A DNA stretch of 64,000 bases, taken from contig JAUKUA010000007.1 in assembly GCA_030549175.1 (NCBI GenBank), positions 3,782,001-3,846,000 of the forward strand, given 5' to 3'. Below the pieces are notes generated by a model that was not told where the DNA came from, ran no database searches, and saw only the letters and a list, made by a program, of their open reading frames with translations. The stretch comes from Lasiosphaeris hirsuta. Its lineage: Eukaryota > Ascomycota > Sordariomycetes > Sordariales > Lasiosphaeriaceae. Both the position numbers and the translations under genes were made by a program. This document shows, piece by piece, positions 55,049 to 64,000 of this stretch. Every line of letters begins with the position of its first letter. Within the stretch, counting starts at the first letter, position 1.

Positions 55049-57629
55049 TCAGCCGGAAAAATACACTTCCCGGCGTTGCGACACCCCTGCGCCGTTGCTC
55101 CCTGACCTGGGATATGTGCGATACTCGGGGTTGGTGTTTCCAGAGTGGTTAAGGTTGGTGGTTGTAAAGATCCCGCCGTTTGCTGGAAACTCGCTGCCTG
55201 GCCACCTTGGCAACGTCATTGCCATGGGCATTGTGAAGCTCGGCGAGAAAACTAGCTCCTGATCCGTCGACGGAAATTCCCCGGAAAGGGCCGTATTTCC
55301 AACTCCAACCCCGGACCCGGCCCCTACCCAATTCGATGTCATTGCAAACCCAGGTGGGAAGATGAACTGATCCGGGATCGAAGGCCCGCTGAGGATATTA
55401 CTGTCCATCAAGGATTGGCCGATGATACCCACAGCACTGGTATTGCCCGATGCAAAGTTGCTCCCATCAATTGACCAGAAGTTGGGATTGGGGGCCTCGA
55501 ACCCGTTGGTCGTCGCGCCTGATTGCGCTGCGTTGCCGAGGTCCGATTCGTCTGTAACCTCTCCAAGCACGCTTCCGGCCGTCGAACCCGGCCAGGCCTG
55601 GCTTCCCTCAGTCCCCCACGGCGACACGGGCAACAAAATTGGTGACAGGGCCATTTTCATGGCGCCTGGCTTCTCGTGTGCGAGCTTGAGCAGTCGATCG
55701 GCAAACTGTATCTTGCTGTTTGGGGTTGAGGTCAGGGTTTTGACAAAGAACTCGAGAGGGTCAGCCGTGAAGCCCCTCCTCCCTACGCCAAGAACTCCCA
55801 GGTCTGAGCCCGTTCCGATGTTGGCAAAGTCCATGCCAAATGTAGTTGGAGACGGTCCTCCACCCTGATGGTTGAGGACTTCGACAAAGGAACTGGCAAT
55901 CTCGTAAATCTTCTCAAAGATTCCCATGCCGTGGACCTCGACAGCCTCGGGAGGGAGAGACTGGAGTACCCGCGCTGTTCGATGAGCGATGGCGAGTGGA
56001 AATGCGGTTTGCATGCATTTGTACCGCGAGTTTTGATGGACGAGTTGTTGTTTTTGCGAGTTGCGCCACACGATGAGGCTGAGCCACTGTTGTGTGATGA
56101 GCAAATCGGCTTTTTGGATCGAGGTCGGTGAGTATTGCCGAACAGCAGAAGGATATCCGGCGCTATCTGGATGTGGTATAAATGCCGGCGGCCTGGCAAG
56201 TGTATTTTGTAGATTAAGGTAGGTATGGATGGTGACGCGAGGGTCGGAGCCGTAGTTCCAAGCCGTCACAAAGGACTCGTCCAAGGGAGCGTAGGCTGAT
56301 ATCAGTTGGAGGAATCCTGCGTGGATCGCTGGCGACTCATACGGATGACCCTCCCCCGGAATCTTGGGTGTTTTCCGGAGAATGATATCTTGTTTTCGAA
56401 ACATGGCGAGGGAACTTGGCCGGGCGTCAGGGGGGTTTCTGGGGGGGGGGGGAGGGGGGGGGGAGGGGGGCACAGAGAAGAAGACTTACCGCTCGGTAAC
56501 AAAAAGCTGCCAGAACACGCGTTGGCGAGAGAGGGTTTCTTGGGGACTCAGACCTTCATAGCTCGCATCGTCCTGAAGCCGCATTTGTCGAGCGAAGTGC
56601 AGCGCTTCGGTCATGTAGTATGACGATTTCTCGTCATCTTTTATCTCGAACGACGAAGTCGACATCCAAAAAGACGAGATAATAACATAAAGCGACACCT
56701 CTTTGATGCGATCGTAGTTGGACCGCGAGGACTCCGCCTCATCGAGAAAGTAGCGGCCGGCCCTCTCCCACGAATCTGGCCCTTCGACTTGTATGCTCTT
56801 GCCGGACATGTGAAAACATGTCAGAGCCGACAGAGCATACAAGAGGTTTTGCTCAGAGGGCCGCAACTCGGCCCGCTTGAGCATCTGCCAAATGTCGGGC
56901 ATGTACAGCATAGGCATGATGGGGTAGATATGCTCGTAGTAAAGCTTCACGCATTGTGGAATCAGGTCCCGGTAGCTTCTAGTCGTGGGCCGATATTGTT
57001 CAGGGGCACTGGGGCTGCTGAGGTCGGGTGCGTGTCTGCGATCCGAAACGAAAGAAGACGCACTCGGCGTTGTTGCCGACTGTGCGCCATCGCTGGCTCC
57101 CATCTCGCGTCTGGGCATTGTTAGCACGCGCGACTGAGCTCGAAGCGCCGCTGGAGCTTACTCGTCACTGCTGCAGCGCGCCGGCCGAGCCGCCTCCCTT
57201 GGCACCTCAGCCTTGAGCTCGTCGATAACACGGCCGCGGCCACGTTTTGGTCCCCGCTTGCCGGGAACATGGTCTCTCTTGCACACTATCTCACGTTCCA
57301 CACATGGTCTGCACCGGGGCTGGTAGTCGCATTTAACTCCTGTGGAAGTAGAGTTAGCCCATCTACGTGGATATACGGCGCATCGGACGGGAGGCCCAGG
57401 CCTGTGACGTCAACATACTCCTTTTGCGGCAGCCATCGCAGACCCCCAACCCGTGCTCTTTCTGCGATGCTCTGCGGGCCTTGCGGGGCCTGCCAAATTC
57501 TGCGAGGCTCGAGGCGGTGCGGCCGTCGCCGTCGGGCTCGAGGGCAGCCTCGCTATCGGCATTGGCATTGGCATCGGCGGTGGTGAAGGACGGGGAGGCG
57601 GGACTCCAGCTCCGGTCGTTGTTCGGCAT
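55049..57629 (-). CDS. Zn2Cys6 fungal transcription factor
   Basis: Four exons on the minus strand, 57629-57419, 57339-57162, 57110-56490 and 56414-55049, give 791 aa in frame. The binuclear zinc cluster spans the first intron: CDGCRKR on exon 1 and RVKCDYQPRCRPCVEREIVC on exon 2, with spacing C-x2-C-x6-C-x5-C-x2-C-x6-C (Cys 64, 67, 74, 80, 83, 90). A basic GKRGPKRGRGRVIDELKAE linker follows. The middle homology region includes LYYEHIYPIMPMLYMPDIW, LYALSALTCFHMSG and RQRVFWQLFVTERSLAMFRK. The tail is Ser/Gly/Pro-rich. The linker resembles that of sugar-utilisation regulators (AmyR/MalR/COL-26 type), but regulon assignment is only a suggestion. Intron 3 contains G/C-homopolymer DNA (56441-56463) and a choice of acceptors; I use the one giving TERSLAMFRK. 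The start is the first ATG in frame. Confidence 0.92.
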
Positions 57630-59037
57630 GATCGGCACTCGAGCGCGCGTGGGGAGTCGGATCGCGGGCCGGGATCGTCAGGGAGCTGTGGGTGTACGAG
57701 GTCTAGATAGCCTGTACAACTCGGTCTTCGGTCCTCGTTCCGTTGTGGCAAGGGGCGGAGCTCGAGACCCACAGCTTGGCCTGGTTTTGCCGGTGTCGAC
57801 AGTTATAAGACGGGGGGTTTCAGCGAGAGATCTGGCGATGTCGGTCGCCCGACGCACCCCGCAGCACTCAGGCTCCCTCGTTGCGCCTTGTCCTGGCGGT
57901 GAGCTAGACCTTGGGAGAGACGGGTAGCCAGATGGGAAGTGCGGGGCTGCCAACGGGCGCCGCCGAATCGCCAGAGTCGCACGCTGCCCTCTCACCGTTG
58001 GACCAAATGCGTGCTAGTGACCAGCCCAAAAGCAGACACCTAACGCAGGCGCAGTGGCGCCATTCGTCCCAAATTAATACCAGCGAGTCCAAAGAGCCAG
58101 AATGCTCATAAATGACCAGACGGAAGCAGTGAGCAGCTGGTGCGCGCGCCGTTTCGGTCGACGGTGAATCCAGGTCAGGCGGGAGAAGTAGGAAGGAAGG
58201 GAGGGAGAGAAGCTTCCAAAAGTCTCAAGTGCAGATTCGATGCACGCCGCGAATCCCGATCCGGCAGGCAGCCCCCTCAGCAACGACCAGCACAAAATGA
58301 CGAAGGCCAAGCGATGTCAGAGCCCCCCTGCCCGGCAGCTGCCACTGCGCCTGCCAGCGAGCGTGTCCCTGTCGATCGTCCCCGGAAATTAGACAGAGTT
58401 TGGGCGATCGACAGCGGGCGCTCGCAGCTCGAGGCAGCTGTCGTTGAATTAAGGTTTACATCCTGGCAGGTCTGACGGCTCTAGAATCGCCTGTTGAGCA
58501 TAGTGAAACGAAAACATCACAAAGTTGCAAAATACGTGGTAGCTTTATTGGCGCCTATTGACAAGTGCCAAAGCGACAGGGGAAAGCCAATGGCAGCCCT
58601 ACCTACCCCAGCGTGCCCCACGGCTAGCTCCCGGGTCTCTGTGGGGGAGGCTCACCACGAGACGATGCGGGGCAAGCAAAAAGCAAAAAGGCCGAGAGAT
58701 GGAGCGCTCCGCAAACGGGCTGCATGCTAAGGGGCGGAAGGTGACTTACATGATCGAGGGACGGGCTGCCTTACGCTAAGCATCATGGCAAAAGTGCACT
58801 TTGGATCCGGATCCTGTGCCGTGAACCCGATCCACTCAAGTCCAGCCCGGGCCAGAGCCACGGACAGAGCCTCATCAAAGGCCTCTAGGGCCTCGACCTG
58901 TGAGGCCTCACCCCACCGACAGAGAATATCGCGAGTGATCATGTCACCAGCACAAAGCCTTGCTGAGAAATCTCATAAGTAAAGTAAGCCTGGGCAATAC
59001 GCTTTATGCCATAATGCGCCAAATTTACAATGTCAGT
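57630..59037. other. Intergenic between two minus-strand genes
   Basis: Promoter of the transcription factor and 3' flank of YOS9. No gene recognised. Confidence 0.55.
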
Positions 59038-60731
59038 CTACAGTTCCTCCTTGAAGAACACCTCCTGTGACCCCTCTTCTTCGCCTTCATCCCTCCCCCC
59101 TGCACCATTCTTCGCACTCCCTGCCTTCTTCCCGCTGCCACTGCCACCTCCACCACCTCCACCACCCTTCCGGTTCTGCCCGTTCGTCTGCCTCGTCTGC
59201 TTCTTACCCTCGCCCTCCTCTCCTTCCGAAGCCACAGACTGACCACCTTGCTCGGGCACCACCTCGACGGCAATCTCCCACCCATTGTCACCCCCTATCC
59301 GACGCAGCTCCTTGCGGACGGCATCATACGTCTCCTGGTCAATGCCCAAGGCCTCCAGCTCTTCAGTCGTCAAGATATCCACCTCGGCCCCCTTTTTCTG
59401 CCCCGCCGTCAGCTTCTCCGCCAGGGCGTTACCGGCCGCCTTAGCGCCCGTGAACCCCCGCGGGGTCTCGAGCTCCACAACCGGCTGCCCGTCCCGGCCC
59501 GTCCCCAGCACCCTACGTCCGCCGACGACGATGCCGCCTATCGTAATTCCCGCAAACGGATTGTCCTTGGTGGCGCCCTTGGCCTGCGCATTTGCGCCCG
59601 CGCCGGCGACGCCCATGGCCTCCCTCGCCTCGATCGTCTTGCGGTGGTGCCACGCCTCGAGTTCATCGTCGCTGCCGACGATGGTCCGGCAGCTGATGGG
59701 GTGTGCTCGCGTCTCCTTGGGCGGCAGGAATGCCACGTCGGCGCACAGCCGCGGTGTCTGAACCATCATCAGGTAGGTGCACGTGGTCACTTCCTTGATC
59801 CAGCCGATGCGGTCGCTGCTCGCGCCGGGGTGGCAGTGGAACTGGACCTCAACGGTACGGGGCTTGCCAGTCAAGTCACACAGGGTGCCGCCGCCGAGAC
59901 GCTGCACCAAGTAACGCTGGTCGCCCTTAACTTGGAGCTCTGTGTTGGGCGGCGCGACGCCTTTTGTCTCTTCCCCGGCTTCGCCCCGGTCGCCGGCCTC
60001 GGCGGTTGGCTGGTGTCCGTGGTGCCGGGCCTTGGCGGTGGGGTTCGTCGTGCCCAGCACGTACTCCTGGCTGTGCGGGTCTATGACGGGCGGACCGCCG
60101 TTGGGGCCGGCCGGCAGAGCGTGGAACTGCCGGATTCCATCCCCGTAGCAAAATGTATAGCTCCACCAGCCCGATACAAAGTAGAGGCAGTGGCCATCAA
60201 GACCGCTCATCAGCTCCCAGCCTTTTGTCGATGCCCTGCTCAGCTCGCGGGCCTCTTCGGCCTTAGCGAGCTCCGTGGCCGTCTGGTTCAGCGCGGGGGG
60301 CGGGGCAATGACGGGGACGGAGCACAGGAACCGCGAGGGTGGGCTGCTGATGATCTCGTAAGTCTCGGAAACTTGCGGGCCGCCGTCGTTGGCACCGTCG
60401 TCTAGTATGTTGTTCGCCGCATCGGCTGTTGTCGACTCGCGCACATTGCTCGCCAGGTCCGTTTGCGACAGGTCGGCTGCGTAGGTGGCATCCGGGCGGC
60501 GCTTGGACTCGAGTAGGGCAAGAGCATCGTGTTCCAAAATGTAAGTGTCGGAAAAGACTACCTCGAACTGTGCGACCCCTTGGTGTTAGCTCCCGTCCCT
60601 GTTGGGTGTGGAATTGGCCAGTTGGCGCCCACCTGAGGATGTGCCAGCAGATCTTCGTGGATGCTGAAGCCCGGCTGCCGAGCTCCGCAGAGCTGCAGCG
60701 AGGCTAGGAGAACCAAGTTGAGGCGGCGCAT
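59038..60731 (-). CDS. YOS9: ER lectin YOS9 / OS-9 homologue (ERAD)
   Basis: Two exons on the minus strand, 60731-60633 and 60567-59038, give 542 aa. In the endoplasmic reticulum YOS9 reads trimmed N-glycans on misfolded glycoproteins and passes them to the HRD1 ubiquitin-ligase complex. A signal peptide (MRRLNLVLLASLQLCGA) is followed by FSIHEDLLAHPQ, joined across the intron to FEVVFSDTYI, the conserved YOS9/OS-9 start. The MRH (mannose-6-phosphate-receptor homology) domain includes CLYFVSGWWSYTFCYGDGIR with QFH, EYVLG, GGTLCDLTGKPRTVEVQFHC and CTYLMM, giving cysteine pairs and the Q, E and Y positions of the sugar site. The C-terminal part is Gly/Lys/Glu-rich and ends FFKEEL, an HDEL-like ER-retention signal. 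The Gly-rich stretch (about 470-495) is unusually long. Confidence 0.95.
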
Positions 60732-63700
60732 TGTACCGTTGGTGGCATTTTCTGCTTACGGTTGCTGGTGTTGGTGTTGAGGCGGTTCAGTGAGGTAGCA
60801 TAGTGGACTGAGTGGACAGCTGGCCGGTCGTGATGGCTCCGTCGCGCATGTCCATACGATAAGGTGGCATTATCGGGTGTCGTGTCAGTTTCCGCGATTA
60901 TGTCATCATTGCGTATATGGCAGCCAAACCAGGAAGGCTCGTGCGGCTTTTACAATCCAAAACCTCTCCCATTGGTGCTGTGTCCACTTCCTTTTTCAAT
61001 CAAGATCAACTTCAAGCTGTTGTTTGCCCTCCGAGACAATAACTTGCCCTCGCAGTCCCGCTCTTTGCGGGAGATATTACTATCTGATAGCTGCTACCTG
61101 AAACCCATCTTTCATTTTTTCCACATATCACGGCGCCCCATCGCGTTCCGTCCCTAACCGCGCCAACAAGCATGCCCCAGTGCGTGCGCCCGGGTCACTG
61201 CATTGCCTGCGAACAAAGTTCAAGATGGTTACGGATCGGCACGGTGCTCGCCAGCTATCGCATTCGCGCGATGCATTCGCGGGTCCCAGATGTATCGCAT
61301 CCCCCTGTTAGCTAATAGCAAACAAGTCGCGATTGCAGCACCATATGTAGGAAGTTGCCGCTATCGTCGGATAGAGACCCCATACCGTGTCTCAGCCGAC
61401 CGGTGAGCCCCCAGTCTCGGTCCCGCTCAGGTTCCCAATGAAGTGAGCCGAGTTCTCGTTTCCGGAGGTCAGGCCCGGCGCGTGATCGTTTTAGTGAACC
61501 TATCTTCGCTCCGGGCCTATCCCGTGTTGCCTCCTGCGCAGGCAGCCATCCGGTCGCCAGGGAGCTTCACCACTCACATCCAACGCCATACGGCACTAAC
61601 ACCGGCCGCCCACCAAACAGCGTCAAGCTGTGGAGGCCGTTTTTGCGTGGGGGATTTTGTGCTGCCTATGGAGCTGCAGGGTGAGAATGTGTTACCTACT
61701 GTCTCGGGTCCGTGACACATCAAACCTAACGGCTTGTTGGTTACTGATAATCATGAAAGGGGAGACATTGCGAATGACCTGCGAATAGCATCCAGCAAGC
61801 GAATCGGGCGCTGAAGCTCAAGAGGCCTCCCACTTTAAACTTCCTTTTGTTTGGCCAAGATATCATAATTCCAGATTGGTGAGCCAGCATGTGGGGGATT
61901 GGGACTAGGCAGCATGTCTCCCAGCACCCCCCGGGAGGGAAGCCGGAAACACGCCCCTGGGTTGGGTGTTTAAACTCGGATCCGCCCTCTGTAACATGGA
62001 AGCCGGCATTTGACAGGACGACATTCTCGAGCGTGCAATGCATGCCTCAGGTGCCTCAGGATCACGGAACAGTTGCACAGCGGCGAGCCTTGCCGGACGT
62101 ATGGTATAGTGTGGGAATTGTGTAAAAACACGGGCGGCGGCCACTTCTTCCGACCACAAACCGCCCCGCTTCATTGGCCGGCATTTTGACGGCGCTGGCC
62201 TGGGCCTGATCGTAAAAGCGCACAGCCTCTCTTCCCTCTCCGCGTGGCTCAGCACGGAGAGAGCGAACCGGCCGTGGCTAGTTTCAAGACGGGAAAACAG
62301 TCAGAGAAACTTGGAATGGTATGGTCCGCTGTTGGGCACGGGACGTTGGGTTGTGGGGCGGTGATGCTTCCGACGGTCAGATCCCGAGTGGCAATTCTCG
62401 CAGCGCCACCGGGCCGCGTAGCGACCGGCCGGGCAGAACCGTCCCTATCGGCGGGTCGGCCCCGCTTATCCAGATTCAGACGGGATTTCGCCGTCACACC
62501 TCGTGATCGCAGACTGGGCTCACACACAACCGCTCTCAAGTGAGATGTGCATTGCAGAGCACGGAGCAGAGCAGTTACAGCGTAGCGTAGCGTAGCGCCA
62601 GCACAGAAATGCCGGCACCGCGCTGTTCTGGTGCGTCGGGCACACGAAAAAGCGAATCGATACATACGAGGGCAGGTGGGGATCCCAGGGTGCTACGAAA
62701 ACTCTCTCTCGCTTCCGTGACACGACAGTGAAACCTCGAAAGAGCCGCTGGTCCTCCTTGCCAAGCTGATAGGATATAGGTCGGGCTCGGTGAGCAAGGC
62801 TCTCCGTGCTTCCGATAGGTCCTTATCTGGATCGGTTCCTCGGAGCCTTGTGGTGGCTACATTGGTTCCCCGCATTCTTTGTCAGAGCCCACCTCTCCAC
62901 CTATCTTGAGCAGATGACCCGCAGGGAGGGCGCGGAACCCAAGGGACCTGCTGCGCGTCGGGACTTTTTGACAGCAATGGGGGAAAATGCGGCTAAAGAG
63001 CCAGCAGAGCTAACAGAGCAGCACACCCGTCATGAGACAAGCCATGGATGATGACGATGGTGTCTGTGTGATGACGGTCGTTCTCCGCTCTGCAGGTAAT
63101 CGGGGGATTTTGTGTCGGGCAGAAGTGGCAGCGGCGGCAGTAGTGTCGCTGGCAGTGGGAATATGGGGTTCCAGGTGAGGGAGCGCAAGATTAACTCAGG
63201 ATGGTAAGGTGAGGAGAGCAATGTCCCCTGAGCCGCCAGCTCAGCCAGCTCATCAGCCAGGCTTTGAGTGGCACATGGAGAAACGTGTCGCACTCCGCAT
63301 TGGACGACAGCTCATCGCACATGGCCTTGTGGGATGCACGGCTGCCGGACGCACGAGCTCACACTGACGGGCTCGCGGCCTCGCGGCCTCACGGGCGAGC
63401 CTGGAACGGGGGGTGAGGGGTCCTCTAAAAGGGGTGGGCGGATTGGAGCCCAACCCGCCGAGAGAGCCGCGCCAATTTACCATGTCCGCCGAGTTCGTGC
63501 CTCTCTGCGTGCCTCCCCGTGGGCGCCAATGACTTCGGGCATCTAGGCGAGCCAGGGAGCCAGGGAGCCAGGTGCCCAGTGTGCCAGTGGGCCAAGGTGA
63601 GCAAGACGGCAGGACCGTTATGAAGATTTTCTGCAGCTGCGTGACAGCTCGACACCTCAGCTCGACCCAGAAACAATCGGCAACGCACGGCGATGTACGG

Positions 63701-64000
63701 CGCCCAAAAGGGGCCCGCCCGGTGGGAATTTTGTAGCCAGTCGAATCTTTTGCTAGACGTCGCCTCACTTTTCTCGAGCCATTTCGAGCCATTTCGAGCC
63801 AATCAGGCAAGCTGTGATAGCCCTCGCAGGGAGGCATTCCTTTGACAGCAAGGCGATGACTGCACGACCAACAATTCCCAATAGCCACAGATGGCACACC
63901 CCTACCACCATCGAGAGTGCAGCGACACACTCGGACACACTCGTTGACAGTCTCTGGTTGTCGTATAGTGTCTGCGGTACTATTGTACCATCGCGAGTCA
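60732..64000. other. Right-end intergenic region, no gene recognised
   Basis: Over 3.2 kb with only short frames on both strands. Small repeats: GCGTA units at about 62579-62595, GAGCCAG-type repeats at about 63552-63570 and a 10-bp TTTCGAGCCA repeat at about 63772-63800. A longer minus-strand frame at 63253-63930 has no motif. Confidence 0.5.

Noticed and set aside
59248..60405. 385-codon plus-strand open frame
   Set aside because: Antisense of YOS9, whose motifs on the minus strand are unmistakable.
63253..63930. 225-codon minus-strand frame at the right end
   Set aside because: Crosses simple repeats and has no recognisable domain.

Overview
The window is chromosomal DNA of a filamentous ascomycete, most likely a Sordariomycete. 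Genes have short GT-AG introns (about 50-155 nt) with CTAAC/CTGAC-type branch points, and there are fungus-specific families: a Zn2Cys6 regulator, a PTH11-like receptor, secreted cysteine-containing proteins, a heterokaryon-incompatibility (HET) relic and a fungal F-box/zinc-binding protein. There is no operon logic; each gene has its own flanks, and intergenic stretches of 1-4 kb are common. All exon structures below were built by hand from splice signals and reading frame.

Left part (1-38 kb), mostly ordinary gene space. In order: a small unknown gene at the left edge whose tail resembles the end of a KH protein located 20 kb away; the DEAD-box rRNA helicase HAS1 (-); a 215-aa secreted protein (+); bifunctional 6-phosphofructo-2-kinase/fructose-2,6-bisphosphatase (+); a secreted pepsin-like aspartic protease with a GC-AG intron (-); a three-KH-domain RNA-binding protein (+); a 240-aa unknown (+); a DUF829/TMEM53-type hydrolase broken by a frame change in a C-rich tract (+); a 106-aa cysteine-rich unknown (-); two low-complexity unknowns (-); a multi-pass membrane protein (-); a 207-aa secreted protein (+); and a PTH11-like seven-TM receptor with a poly-Asn tail (-).

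Middle part (38-55 kb), an accessory region. It is gene-poor and locally AT-rich, with TGTCA-bounded transposon-like remnants (40.3-42.6 kb), an ankyrin-repeat scrap, a 578-aa protein that may carry a degenerate trypsin-like fold, a disrupted F-box protein with a C-terminal membrane anchor (G18 frameshift plus an in-frame UAG in a readthrough-like context), small C2H2-finger genes or relics, and a frameshifted HET C-terminus. It looks like a decaying block of self/non-self-recognition-type genes.

Right part (55-64 kb): a Zn2Cys6 transcription factor (-), the ER-associated-degradation lectin YOS9/OS-9 with a KEEL C-terminus (-), and over 3 kb in which no gene was recognised.

Homopolymers of 10-28 bases (G, C, T) recur across the window. 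Two apparent gene-breaking frameshifts fall in or next to such tracts, so assembly error must be excluded before those genes are called dead. Family assignments rest on motif recognition by eye; no database search was possible.
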